From Enterococcus pallens ATCC BAA-351 (GTDB taxonomy: Bacteria; Bacillota; Bacilli; Lactobacillales; Enterococcaceae): a DNA stretch of 64,000 nt. The notes below the pieces were generated by a model, which worked only from the letters and a program-made list of their open reading frames with translations, ran no database searches and was not told the DNA's origin. The DNA lies in the NCBI RefSeq assembly GCF_000407485.1, contig NZ_ASWD01000001.1, forward strand, positions 744,001 to 808,000, written 5' to 3'. This document shows positions 46,385 to 54,706 of this stretch, piece after piece. A program made the translations under genes and the position numbers. The number at the start of each line of letters is the position of its first letter. Positions within the stretch are counted from its first letter, which is position 1.

Positions 46385-47821
46385 CTATTCTTTTATCTCG
46401 ATCTCATTCAAACCTAGTTCTCCCTGCACAACATATATGCCTAATTTCTTACCGCTATGATTGTAAAGTCGTGTCGATAAAGCAATCTCATCATTTACAT
46501 AAACAACACACATGCTTCCTTCTCGTAAAATCGTTACTTGATAACGATCGGCTTTAGGCAGAAGACGACTGGTTTCTACTTGGTAAGGAATATCTCCTTT
46601 GATTTGCCATTGGTATTCACCTTTCTCAGCTCTCGGCCAAAAATCCCAGGCAATCAAATTTTGTTCTGGCAGCATACGCAGAAAATAACCAGCTTCCATT
46701 CCTTCATCCACATGGAGGGCCACCCCGAACTCTTTTGCCTTCACAACATCAAAATCGATTGTCACGGAAAAAGTATCCTCAGGACTATTAAAGAGCATCG
46801 CACCTAATGTGTCGCTTTTGACCTTCTTTTCACCCTCACTATGATCATTATAAAAGACTGGCACGGACAACTTCACTTTTTCTTTGAAATATTCGCCAAT
46901 TGTATCAATCATCACTGCTTTTAGCTCACCTGTCTGAGCATTTTGGATCAATTCATGAAAAACCATCGTGCCGCCCCAGTCCCATGGATTAAAATCATTT
47001 TCTCCTTCTTTACTGGCTACCCAGCCAAAGGCAATTCTTCTCTCGCCATCAGAAGCAGTTTTAATAGCGTAATTAGCTCTAGTATCAAACACATCATCCT
47101 CAGGAATAATCCATGGCCCCTCTAAGCTTTTCGCATAACGATAATGGGTAGTAAAGCGGTCAGAAAAGGTTGAGAAAACCAAATACCAATAATCCCCCAT
47201 CTTAAATACTTCCGGACACTCCATCGTGATATACATTTTTGGATCATAGAAGGGTTCACAATACTCCCAATGCTCCAGATCCTTCGATTTCGATAATGAA
47301 ATACATCCGCCGCGCAAATCTCCGGCACCTTGGCGTCTAGATGCCAACAACATGTAGTAGCATTGTTCCTCTTCCACCCAAAACACGAAAGGGTCTCTCC
47401 AGTCGAACTCCTCATAAATCTTGCCATCTGATGGGAAAAGAAAACCTGGATCTGTTTCCAGCTCATATAAATTGTCTCCGACTGCTTTCATCACCAGTTG
47501 AACACTTTTTCCGTTTGAGAATGGTTTATTCTCATTGAAGGCCGTATAAAATGCATGGTACTTTCCTTGTTGGTCTTTGATAACTGATCCAGTATAGTTA
47601 TTAAGGTTGTACTCTTCCTTTGTTCCTCTCTGTATCGCTTCTCCCTGGTAGTTAACGTGAACAAAATCTTTGGTTGTTGCTAAATGCCAAGTTGTTTCTT
47701 CTGCATACTTTCCCTGTAAAATTCTTGGATCATGCAGGTAGTAAGCATAGAACATTCCATCTTCATAATAAGGAATTAAGTCTCCTACCCAAGCATTCTC
47801 CGGTTGATAAAATAAACTCAT
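46385..47821 (-). CDS. GH32-like glycosidase with atypical N terminus
   Basis: A 478-residue family-32-type enzyme, first gene of the operon. The usual WMNDPNG motif is replaced by WVGDLIPYYEDGMFYAYYL, whose aspartate aligns with the nucleophile. FDWRDPFVFW and MECPEVFKMG give the other two acidic residues. The C-terminal beta-sandwich (from about residue 310) is present. There is no signal peptide. This subgroup probably acts on fructo-oligosaccharides or another beta-fructoside in the cytoplasm and complements the classic GH32 enzyme at 41849. Confidence 0.8.
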   Translation of the reverse strand: MSLFYQPENAWVGDLIPYYEDGMFYAYYLHDPRILQGKYAEETTWHLATTKDFVHVNYQGEAIQRGTKEEYNLNNYTGSVIKDQQGKYHAFYTAFNENKPFSNGKSVQLVMKAVGDNLYELETDPGFLFPSDGKIYEEFDWRDPFVFWVEEEQCYYMLLASRRQGAGDLRGGCISLSKSKDLEHWEYCEPFYDPKMYITMECPEVFKMGDYWYLVFSTFSDRFTTHYRYAKSLEGPWIIPEDDVFDTRANYAIKTASDGERRIAFGWVASKEGENDFNPWDWGGTMVFHELIQNAQTGELKAVMIDTIGEYFKEKVKLSVPVFYNDHSEGEKKVKSDTLGAMLFNSPEDTFSVTIDFDVVKAKEFGVALHVDEGMEAGYFLRMLPEQNLIAWDFWPRAEKGEYQWQIKGDIPYQVETSRLLPKADRYQVTILREGSMCVVYVNDEIALSTRLYNHSGKKLGIYVVQGELGLNEIEIKE

Positions 47822-47862
47822 TCAGCATCTCTCCTAAACGTAATTAATCTTTTTACATTCTC

Positions 47863-47891
47863 AGAATAGTTTTGGTACCGCTTAACTTCAA
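47863..47891 (-). promoter_or_regulatory. Promoter of the fructan operon
   Basis: TTGAAG (47886-47891) and TATTCT (47863-47868) are 17 bases apart on the minus strand, about 42 bases before the first gene. A cre-like AAAACGCTTGAA overlaps the -35. Confidence 0.55.
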
Positions 47892-47907
47892 GCGTTTTTT
47901 ACTTTTT

Positions 47908-47961
47908 TGTGCATTTTCGTGCAAATAAATATTGCTTTTCCGTGCAAACTCTAGGTATACT
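47908..47961 (+). promoter_or_regulatory. LacI-regulator promoter with repeated operator-like sequence
   Basis: TTGCTT (47932-47937) and TATACT (47956-47961) are 18 bases apart. The element TTTTC(C)GTGCAAA occurs twice, near 47916 and 47936, and could be the binding site of the LacI protein acting on both divergent genes. Confidence 0.5.
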
Positions 47962-47980
47962 AGCTACGGGAGGGTGAAAA

Positions 47981-49006
47981 ATGAAATGCACAATTAATGA
48001 TATTGCCAAGGAAACAGGCTACTCAAGGAACACTGTATCCAAGGCACTAAAAAACGACCCGCAGGTATCTCAGCGAACAACCGAAAATGTCCTAAGAAAA
48101 GCCGAATCAATGGGCTATTTTACAAAAGAAGAACGGATGGAATACAAGATTGACCAAGGGAATATCTTGTTCTTAAATATTAGCCATGCGAATGATTCTC
48201 AGTTTTGGAGTAACGTTCTTACCGGTATTGAAATGGTTCTTTCCGAAACGAATTATCAATTGGCCATTGCTACTTTATCCAAAGAAGACATTGATGAAGG
48301 CAGATTGCCAGAGGCTGTGTACAGTTCAAATACAAAGGGGATTATTGTTGTCGAGATGAATTTTCGTCCTGTTTGGGACAAGCTATTAGAGACAAAGCTG
48401 CCTATTGTCACGGTTGATGCACCTAAAAATCCAAATTTTTTGATCGGCAAATGCGATATCGTCATGATGGAAAATCATGCCAATATTGAAAAAATCACGG
48501 AGCTGCTCATCCAAAAAGGCTACACCGATTTTTCTTTTATTGGCGACTTATATTCACCAAATACCGGTCTCGGATTTATGGAACGTTATTATGCTTTTTT
48601 CAACACCTTGAAAAAGCATGCGTTAGAGATTAACAGCCATTCCTCGATTCTCAAAGATACTGACGACATTTTTGAGAATTTTGAACGAATAAAAGAGCTC
48701 TTAAAATCGATGAAAAAAATTCCTGAAGTTTTTCTGTGCGGTAATGACTGGTTAGCGATCCAATTGATCTATGCGCTACAGGCCTTAGGGTATAAGATAC
48801 CTAACGATGTGAATGTCATCGGGTTTGATAATATCCCAAACTCCGAAAGAATCTTGCCAGGCTTAACAACCATCGATACCCCTAAGATTTATTTAGGAAG
48901 AAAGGCTGCTCATCGAATTATGGAGCGATTGATCGAACCAGACATTCCTTATTCAATTTCAAAATACTCGACGAAATTAATCTTTAGGGGCTCAACTGCC
49001 TTGTAG
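47981..49006 (+). CDS. LacI-family transcriptional regulator of the fructan operon
   Basis: A 341-residue repressor. The N-terminal helix-turn-helix is TINDIAKETGYSRNTVSKAL, with hinge helix RKAESMGY near residue 45. The rest is a periplasmic-binding-protein-like ligand domain (VFLCGNDWLAIQLIYALQAL, VNVIGFDNIPNSE). It is transcribed away from the fructan operon from a shared 159-base region, so it most likely represses that operon until the sugar is present. Confidence 0.9.
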   Translation: MKCTINDIAKETGYSRNTVSKALKNDPQVSQRTTENVLRKAESMGYFTKEERMEYKIDQGNILFLNISHANDSQFWSNVLTGIEMVLSETNYQLAIATLSKEDIDEGRLPEAVYSSNTKGIIVVEMNFRPVWDKLLETKLPIVTVDAPKNPNFLIGKCDIVMMENHANIEKITELLIQKGYTDFSFIGDLYSPNTGLGFMERYYAFFNTLKKHALEINSHSSILKDTDDIFENFERIKELLKSMKKIPEVFLCGNDWLAIQLIYALQALGYKIPNDVNVIGFDNIPNSERILPGLTTIDTPKIYLGRKAAHRIMERLIEPDIPYSISKYSTKLIFRGSTAL

Positions 49007-49024
49007 AGTCGATACCAAGAGACA

Positions 49025-49072
49025 ATAAAAAGTAAATGGCCTTCTCCGCATCAGCAGAGCGAGGCCATTTAC
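49025..49072 (-). terminator. Terminator
   Basis: GTAAATGGCC (49032-49041) pairs with GGCCATTTAC (49063-49072). The A-rich left side forms the U-tract for the minus-strand gene at 49240, and the hairpin may also stop the LacI transcript. Confidence 0.65.
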
Positions 49073-49239
49073 CTTGAATAATGCATATTAGGATTTCAAT
49101 TTTTGATTCATTCTTTTGGCAATAGTTATCACAACTATTTTCATCAATTATTGGATAGAAACAAAAAAGTACCCTTTTCAAGACAAAATCCTTTCTCAGG
49201 TTCTTTATTACAAGTTTAGTGATGCCCGATAACCATTGC

Positions 49240-49653
49240 CTATCCATAAACAAAGTCAGCGAATACACTCCCTAACACACCGCATAAAGACAAACCTACG
49301 CAAAACCATAACAACATCATCGCAGACTTAATAACCGCTAACCAAAAAATGGACAAAAGCATCGTCAACAGACTGTATTCGAATACATAGCTTGGAATCT
49401 CATGATAAATATTTGTCACAAGTAACACAATAAATAAATAGATAACCAATTTAAAGGGCCAGTCACTCCTCGATAGCAACATTCCAATAAACGTGTAAAG
49501 TACCATCGCCATCTGAAACTTAAAAACCGGTAAAGCACTTTCGGCGGTAACCGCATTCGCCCATAGATCATTGCTGCTAATATAAAATACAGCGTAAAAA
49601 AAACATATTACTGTTAAGACAGCGAAAAGTATCCACCCAACTTTTTTAAGCAT
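49240..49653 (-). CDS. Hypothetical four-helix membrane protein
   Basis: A 137-residue integral membrane protein with about four hydrophobic helices (residues 5-25, 45-62, 65-82, 95-130). No family motif is recognised. GGGGGAAATAGGG lies before the ATG. It stands alone with a terminator downstream. Confidence 0.6.
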   Translation of the reverse strand: MLKKVGWILFAVLTVICFFYAVFYISSNDLWANAVTAESALPVFKFQMAMVLYTFIGMLLSRSDWPFKLVIYLFIVLLVTNIYHEIPSYVFEYSLLTMLLSIFWLAVIKSAMMLLWFCVGLSLCGVLGSVFADFVYG

Positions 49654-49822
49654 CCCTATTTCCCCCTTGTATTCAAATGACTAAATAGTCAACGTTGCTT
49701 TCCCACTAACAAATTTTTTAGCTTCAGATAGAAATGATGTACTCAATGAATAGACATGGACAATAGTTGTCTTAATTCAAAGTTTTTCCCTATAGCAATA
49801 TCATGTAAAAATAGAGAACCAG

Positions 49823-49966
49823 TTACCTGCCACATAGTTTACGGAAAATCCATAAAAATAGTAACACCACGAGGATAACATGACCAAAAACTTTAAGAAG
49901 TGCAATTACAATAACTATTTTTATTACCTTTATTACTGCTTTTCTATACCACCGATACACCCTCAT
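49823..49966 (-). CDS. Cationic hydrophobic peptide of 47 residues
   Basis: The peptide starts MRVYRWYRKAVIKVIK and continues into a long hydrophobic stretch ending WIFRKLCGR. It has about 11 basic and no acidic residues. Its ATG overlaps the stop of the upstream 56-residue gene by 4 bases (ATGA), with AGGAGGAG just before it inside that gene, which is good evidence for real translation. A toxin, leaderless bacteriocin or small membrane subunit would all fit; none can be proven. Confidence 0.55.
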   Translation of the reverse strand: MRVYRWYRKAVIKVIKIVIVIALLKVFGHVILVVLLFLWIFRKLCGR

Positions 49967-50133
49967 CTCCTCCTGGCAAACCGATAAACTATGATTATGA
50001 GAAGAAGCAGCAGAAAGGTACTTTGCTGCTTCAACCACCAAATGGCTCCAATCAAAAGGACTGTGTAACATACGAAGCGTATCAATTGAGGTAGGTAGTG
50101 ATAACGAAAGACTTCCTTCCAACGTCTTTTCAT
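49963..50133 (-). CDS. Cationic membrane peptide of 56 residues
   Basis: It begins MKRRWKEVFRYHYLPQL and has a hydrophobic helix (FVCYTVLLIGAIWWL) and a second stretch (FLLLLLIIIVYRF) before the tail ARRR. Its ATG shares one base with the TAA of an upstream open frame (TAATG) and it overlaps the next gene by 4 bases, so three frames are coupled. An upstream in-frame extension to 50223 is less likely because the coding frame of the preceding fragment occupies that stretch. Confidence 0.5.
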   Translation of the reverse strand: MKRRWKEVFRYHYLPQLIRFVCYTVLLIGAIWWLKQQSTFLLLLLIIIVYRFARRR

Positions 50134-50292
50134 TATAGATACACTTTTTCCAGTGCTAAAGTATAGGCTCGATAATGAGAATAGGCCGAAAGATAATGCT
50201 CTTCTCGAATGGCTTGGACACAAGGGACTACCAATTCTTCATAAAGCTTTTTAACAATGAAGAAGTTACGTAGAAATGGATAGCTACAAGTT
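50132..50292 (-). pseudogene. 3' fragment of an unidentified gene coupled to the cationic peptides
   Basis: The open frame reads FFIVKKLYEELVVPCVQAIR, then EEHYLSAYSHYRAYTLALEKVYL, and ends in TAA at 50132-50134, overlapping the next ATG. Codon use and regular helical pattern look coding. A TGA lies in frame upstream near 50294 and there is no start with a ribosome binding site, so the front is lost or frameshifted. Family unknown. Confidence 0.4.
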
Positions 50293-50320
50293 CATGACCA
50301 CAAAAGTCAATCGCTCGCTA

Positions 50321-50365
50321 AAAATCGTGTCGATACACTTCAACGAAATGTATCGACACGATTTT
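50321..50365. terminator. Perfect bidirectional terminator hairpin
   Basis: AAAATCGTGTCGATACA (50321-50337) and its exact complement (50349-50365) flank an 11-base loop. The ends are A-rich and T-rich, so it can terminate on both strands; it separates the rpn repeat array from the peptide genes. Confidence 0.8.
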
Positions 50366-50562
50366 CTTAACTAACTTAAGACTGCAATCACCCTCACTTC
50401 ATCCCTTTCTGATATTCGGTTTTCATCAATTGAACACCTATGTAGAATAAGACAGAATAGAGAGACAAGAAAAATCTTTTTTCTCTCAACTCACACATAT
50501 CTAAATCCTCACTAATGGATGATCATTTTTGATTCAGGAAATAAACTAGAGATGAATGGCCA
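50366..50562. other. No gene seen
   Basis: This stretch between the hairpin and the first rpn cassette shows no coding frame or repeat of its own. Confidence 0.4.
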
Positions 50563-50748
50563 ATGAGATAGTAGAAGATGTTCTTGTTCTTCAGACTTAA
50601 AAATAGAGGATTAGTGAGGTTTGTTGGTTCCTTGCCAAATAAATACGAGAGGGCTTAGCACCGATCCCTCTCCACTGCTTTTCCTTTGGCAAATCTGCGC
50701 ACCAAAATTGCGCTAATAGCGATTGAGATCAGTCAGCTTTGTTCTCCT

Positions 50749-50913
50749 TCAACTCGTTATCTGTTCAATACTCAATTCGGTTAATCCAGCAACTTCTTCT
50801 AGTGTCATGCCTTTTTTTAAGAGGTTTGCTGCAACTTCCAACTTTCCTTCCTTACGTGCATAATCTATCTCGGCTTTCTTTATTGCTTTGGCCTTATCAA
50901 TTCTCATAATCAT
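50749..50913 (-). CDS. RpnS-like short protein, cassette 1
   Basis: A 54-residue protein starting MIMRIDKAKAIKKAEIDYAR and ending SIEQITS. GAGGAGGAAAAG lies just before the ATG. Compared with the other copies it lacks one T near its end (ATAACG for ATTAACG), which causes an earlier stop. The upstream half of the cassette is not open, so only this short product could be made. By analogy with Rpn systems, it would bind the Rpn nuclease. Confidence 0.5.
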   Translation of the reverse strand: MIMRIDKAKAIKKAEIDYARKEGKLEVAANLLKKGMTLEEVAGLTELSIEQITS

Positions 50914-51188
50914 TTTCTTTTCCTCCTCATCGAGTTGATAAAAATCTATTCGCTTCTTTGCTGCTTTGATATACTCTGGTGCATTCTCAGAAACTTCGCC
51001 TGTCTTGAAAAAGTATTGCCAATGAGATAGTAGAAGATGTTCTTGTTCATCAGACTTGGAAACAGAAGATTAGTGAAGTTTGCTGGTTCCTTGCCAAATA
51101 AATACGAGAGGGCTTAGCACCGATCCCTCTCCACTGCTTTTCCTTCGGCAAATCTACCCGGAAAAACTTGCACTAACAATGATCAAGA

Positions 51189-51398
51189 TCAGTCAGCTTT
51201 GTTCTCCTTCAACTCGTTAATCTGTTCAATACTCAGTCCGGTTCCTTCAGCCACTTGTTCTGGTGTCATACCCATTTTTAAGAAATTTGCTGCGATTTCC
51301 AGCGCCTTTTCATTTTCTCCAATTGTCCTTCCTTTATTATGTGCATAATCTATTTCAGCTTTCTTTATTGCTTTGGCTTTATCAATTCTCATAATCAT
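51189..51398 (-). CDS. RpnS-like short protein, cassette 2
   Basis: A 69-residue protein: MIMRIDKAKAIKKAEIDYAH, then KGRTIGENEKALEIAANFLK and a C-terminal GMTPEQVAEGTGLSIEQINE segment resembling the small helical tail of Rpn proteins. GAGGAGGAGGAG lies 4 bases before the ATG. In Escherichia coli, C-terminal RpnS proteins made from inside rpn genes are antitoxins of the full-length nuclease; the same role is inferred here. Confidence 0.6.
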   Translation of the reverse strand: MIMRIDKAKAIKKAEIDYAHNKGRTIGENEKALEIAANFLKMGMTPEQVAEGTGLSIEQINELKENKAD

Positions 51399-51684
51399 TT
51401 TCTCCTCCTCCTCGTCGAGTTGGTAAAAATCTATTCGCTTCTTTGCTGCTTTGATATAATCTGGTGCATTCTCAGTTACTTCGCCTGTTTTGAAAAAATA
51501 TTGCCAATGAGCCAGGAAACGATGCTACTCGATGCTCTTGTTCTTCAGACTAAAAAAGCAGAGGAATAGTGAAGTTTGCCGGTTCTTTGCCTAATAAATA
51601 CGAGAGAGCTTAACACCGATCCCTCTCTTGGGCTTTTCCTTCGGCAAATCTACCCGGAAAAACTTGCACTAATAATGATTAAGA

Positions 51685-51918
51685 TCAATCAGCTTTGTTC
51701 TCATTCAACTCGTTAATCTGTTCAATACTTAATCCGGTTATTTGGACAATTTGTTCTGGTGCCATGTCCAATTTCAAGCAGTTTGCTGCGATTTCCAGCG
51801 CCTTTTCATTTTCTCCAATTGTCCTTCCTTTTTCCAGGCCCTTATCCATCCCTTCATTGTGTGCATAATCTATCTCGGCTTTCTTTATTGCTTTGGCCTT
51901 ATCAATTCTCATAATCAT
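51685..51918 (-). CDS. Intragenic RpnS-like frame within the rpn gene
   Basis: The internal ATG at 51918 is in frame with rpn and follows GAGGAGGAAAAG, so a 77-residue C-terminal protein could be made separately. The acidic DEEEKK codons of rpn double as a Shine-Dalgarno. This piece remains intact although the gene body is interrupted, so the short protein may still be produced. Confidence 0.45.
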   Translation of the reverse strand: MIMRIDKAKAIKKAEIDYAHNEGMDKGLEKGRTIGENEKALEIAANCLKLDMAPEQIVQITGLSIEQINELNENKAD

Positions 51919-52341
51919 TTTCTTTTCCTCCTCATCGAGTTGATAAAAATCTATTCGCTTCTTTGCTGCTTTGATATAGTCTGGTGCATTCTCGGTGACT
52001 TCGCCTGTTTTGAAAAAATATTGCCAATGAGCCAAGGGACTGTTCGGTTCAACATTTTTGTTCTTTAGACTAAAAAAGCAGAGTGACAGTAGGGGTTGCT
52101 GCTTCCTGCCTAAATAGAGACGAGCGTTCTTGTCATTGCGAAGACTGAAGCTTTGAAGCGCTTCTTCATCTGGGTCAAATAAGTGAAAATCTACAATATT
52201 AATGCCATAGGTGGGACATAAGCCAGAAAAGTTGTTGTTTTCAATATAGTCTTTCGCCGCTTCATCGCCATCGGGTGACATATAGGCTTTTGCTAAATAG
52301 AATAAGGCACGTTCTTCAAAAAAATCGTGGGGCTGTACCTG

Positions 52342-52347
52342 CATTTC
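52342..52347. repeat. Left core of the RIT insertion
   Basis: CATTTC at 52342-52347 is repeated at 55794-55799. One copy belongs to the original rpn target (GAAATG on the coding strand, codons for Glu-Met). Confidence 0.8.
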
Positions 52348-52367
52348 TTATGCAAAGCTTTACATAA
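52348..52367. repeat. Palindrome at the left end of the RIT element
   Basis: TTATGCAAAG is followed directly by CTTTACATAA, giving a 20-bp palindrome with one mismatched pair. It contains two inverted copies of the element's half-site and is absent from the right end. Confidence 0.8.
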
Positions 52368-52373
52368 GAGATG

Positions 52374-52400
52374 TTATGAAAAGTAAATAGTTATGTAAAG
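52374..52400. repeat. Left inverted repeat of the RIT element
   Basis: A 27-bp sequence starting TTATGAAAAG and ending TTATGTAAAG, so it holds two direct copies of the half-site with a 7-base spacer. It is the exact reverse complement of 55767-55793. Confidence 0.9.
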
Positions 52401-52511
52401 TTGAGTGAACAGACGTTGATTTGTCAATGTCTATTCACTTTTTTTCTTCACATAATGAAAGATGGTGGTACAGTTGATTTGTATCCAAATAAAAGAAAAG
52501 GAGGTTTTTAC

Positions 52512-53735
52512 ATGGATACCGATCAGATTGTTCCTACTATGAATCAACTTATCAAAAAAATGAAAGGCGATGGATATTCCGACAATACACTGGATCATTT
52601 TTTATGGATTGGTCATACTTTTGAAACTTTCTGTGTTAAGAGAAATATTCAGAAGGTGAACTCTAATGAAGCTCGAAATTTTTTTAAAGAATCCTTCGAC
52701 TTTGATTTAGATGCCCCTAACTGCCAATTACAATTTACTCTTCGCCGCCCCGTACTTTTACTGTTTGAATTTTATCACACTGGAAATTACTTATTAAGAC
52801 ATCACAACACGGCTTATACAAATATCCCTACTGCATTTTTAGATTTTTATTTAGAATACAAAGATTTCGTAGATAATTTAATCACTTGTCAGAAGCAAGC
52901 AAAAAAAAATAAGTTATGGACAATGGGAAAATTCCTTCTTTTTTTAGATAAAAACCGGGTCTATTCATTTAGAGAACTATCTACTACACTTGTCCATCAA
53001 TTCATCAATAGTTTAGAAAGCTCTCCAAATACTAAGGATTTACATCGTGGAAATCTTAGACAAGCAATTGATTGGATGTTTGATAAACAAATTTGCCCGT
53101 TTTCTGGGTATTCTATCTTTCCAGTTATCCATTCTAGTCAGAGATTATCTATATTATCTTATTATAGTAAAGAAGATATGAGAAAAGCATTTGATGTTAT
53201 CGATATAAACTCTGTTCAAGGTAAACTTGAAATGGCAGTTATTACAACTCTTTATTATACTGGAATACGTGCATCTGATTTATTAGAGATGACGTTTGCG
53301 CAACTTGATTGGGAAAACGATGTTTTCTTTATCAGGCAAAAGAAAAGCGGCGAACCTCTGACACTTCCATTATTGCCCGAAATGAAATTTGCCTTGTTAG
53401 ATTACATTAAGAACAGCAGAAAAGCGGTCAATGAGGACTTGGATCATATTTTTTTAATTAGCTGTGCTCCCTATCACAAATTTTCTATTGGTGGAATTTC
53501 TTCTATCGTTAAACGAGTCTTTCTAAGAGCAGAAATTGATATTACTGGTAAGCATGCGGGGGCCCATGCCATGAGACATTCACTTGCGACAAATTTGATG
53601 CAGGAGTCAGTTCCAATTAGCGCAATTTCTAATGTTCTAGGACACAAGCAAATAAGATCGACAGAGAAATATCTGACCATTGACGAAACCAAATTAAGAG
53701 AATTTTCTTTGGAGGTGCCTTATGTCTTTTTATAA
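52512..53735 (+). CDS. ritA: Tyrosine recombinase RitA-like
   Basis: A 407-residue tyrosine recombinase, first of the trio. An N-terminal SAM-like core-binding region (about 10-230) is followed by the catalytic domain, with Arg in TGIRASDLLEM, HAMRHSLATNL giving HxxR, and LGHKQIRSTEKYL giving the second His and the nucleophilic Tyr. An upstream in-frame ATG at 52401 exists, but AGGAGG lies 7 bases before the ATG at 52512, so that start is chosen. Its last 14 bases overlap ritB. Confidence 0.88.
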   Translation: MDTDQIVPTMNQLIKKMKGDGYSDNTLDHFLWIGHTFETFCVKRNIQKVNSNEARNFFKESFDFDLDAPNCQLQFTLRRPVLLLFEFYHTGNYLLRHHNTAYTNIPTAFLDFYLEYKDFVDNLITCQKQAKKNKLWTMGKFLLFLDKNRVYSFRELSTTLVHQFINSLESSPNTKDLHRGNLRQAIDWMFDKQICPFSGYSIFPVIHSSQRLSILSYYSKEDMRKAFDVIDINSVQGKLEMAVITTLYYTGIRASDLLEMTFAQLDWENDVFFIRQKKSGEPLTLPLLPEMKFALLDYIKNSRKAVNEDLDHIFLISCAPYHKFSIGGISSIVKRVFLRAEIDITGKHAGAHAMRHSLATNLMQESVPISAISNVLGHKQIRSTEKYLTIDETKLREFSLEVPYVFL

Positions 53736-54705
53736 TTATAAGTTCGCCGAACCTTACAACGAACCATTTGAGCGTGTTATTCAATACAAACGAGGAATAG
53801 GTTATGATTATGGCGACTGCTATGTTGGTTTTTATAGACGAATTGCAAAATTTCTCAGTCAGTTTAAACCAACGAAACCAATTATTACACAGGAAATGTA
53901 TGAGAAATGGTGCGAACAAACTGACAATGAAGGAAAAGTCTACCATAACATGCGAATCAAAGTACTCTGTGATATTTGTCATATATTAACTGACATGGGT
54001 TATCCAAATATTTATATTGATCCATTTGAACCGAGATACCTGAAAAGCTCTTTTGTCCCTTACATTTTTACTCACGAGGAGATTATCCGTCTATTTGATA
54101 ATCTAAAAAAGATCGTCAATCAAAAGGATTATTCAAATGATGCGTTTACCTTATTATTCATTTTGTACTACTCTTGTGGTCTGCGTCGCTCCGAAGGACT
54201 GCATTTACGGAAAAAACATTGTAAAGTGGATCAAGGGATTATTGAAATCATTGATTCTAAAAATCATATAAGTCGAATCATTCCATTATCTGATAGTGTG
54301 CATGCACAATTACAAAGCTATATGACCTCTTACAGTTCCCACTTAGAACCTAACCAATTCATTTTTCATCACCCGAATTCTTATGACGAACATTATTCTA
54401 TAGGGTCTCTATATCGTAGATATAGGAAACTACTAGTAGACTCTTACATTCCATATCGACAGGGCGGTAATTTACCTCGAATTCATGACTTACGTCATAC
54501 GTTTGCCATTCATGCGCTTGAAAAGGCAGAAAAAGAAGGAATTGATCTTTATGCCGCACTTCCTTTATTGTCTGTTTATTTAGGACATGAACACCTGACT
54601 CAAACTGAAAACTATTTACGACTAACCGTTCAGCAACATAAAAATGTGAGCACAAAAGTGAAAAAGTATATCGGTAACTTGTTCTATCAAGGAGAGGAAG
54701 ATTGA
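53722..54705 (+). CDS. ritB: Tyrosine recombinase RitB-like
   Basis: A 327-residue tyrosine recombinase. Catalytic residues are Arg in CGLRRSEGLHL, HDLRHTFAIHAL (HxxR) and LGHEHLTQTENYL (His and Tyr). Its N-terminal region begins FYNYKFAEPYNEPFERVIQY, a different binding domain from that of RitA, as expected if the three recombinases recognise different half-sites. TTGGAGGTGCC inside the end of ritA is its ribosome binding site. Confidence 0.88.
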   Translation: MSFYNYKFAEPYNEPFERVIQYKRGIGYDYGDCYVGFYRRIAKFLSQFKPTKPIITQEMYEKWCEQTDNEGKVYHNMRIKVLCDICHILTDMGYPNIYIDPFEPRYLKSSFVPYIFTHEEIIRLFDNLKKIVNQKDYSNDAFTLLFILYYSCGLRRSEGLHLRKKHCKVDQGIIEIIDSKNHISRIIPLSDSVHAQLQSYMTSYSSHLEPNQFIFHHPNSYDEHYSIGSLYRRYRKLLVDSYIPYRQGGNLPRIHDLRHTFAIHALEKAEKEGIDLYAALPLLSVYLGHEHLTQTENYLRLTVQQHKNVSTKVKKYIGNLFYQGEED

Positions 54706-54706
54706 C

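Larger units (their letters stand above)
50563..52040 (-). repeat. Three tandem copies of the rpn 3' cassette
   Basis: The segment coding for LAHWQYFFKTGEV, then the DEEEKKMIMRIDKAKA region and the C-terminal helix-turn-helix-like tail, with its 3' flank and a GAGAGGG/CCCTCTC hairpin, occurs three times. Internal ATG codons lie at 50913, 51398 and 51918, giving spacings of 485 and 520 bases. The copy joined to the rpn gene body is the rightmost; the other two have stops in their upstream half but keep the short internal frame. Confidence 0.85.
51685..52347 (-). pseudogene. rpn: rpn gene, 3' part (Rpn-family nuclease/putative transposase)
   Basis: 219 codons are open here, starting MQVQPHDFFEERALFYLAKA. 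This is the C-terminal three quarters of an Rpn (PD-(D/E)XK) protein. The first ATG coincides with the methionine of the IEMQVQ catalytic motif, but the gene really begins at 56543 and is cut by a RIT element at 52348. The part contains the conserved HDFFEERALFYLAKAY and AHWQYFF helices and the C-terminal tail. Removing the two insertions gives one gene of about 300 codons. Confidence 0.85.

Noticed and set aside
50563-52040. CRISPR-like or satellite array
   Set aside because: The repeats are about 500 bp and coding in part; there are no short repeats with unique spacers.
51742-52068. 108-codon hydrophobic plus-strand frame in the rpn cassette
   Set aside because: Exact antisense of conserved rpn codons and no ribosome binding site; similar shadows occur in the other cassettes.
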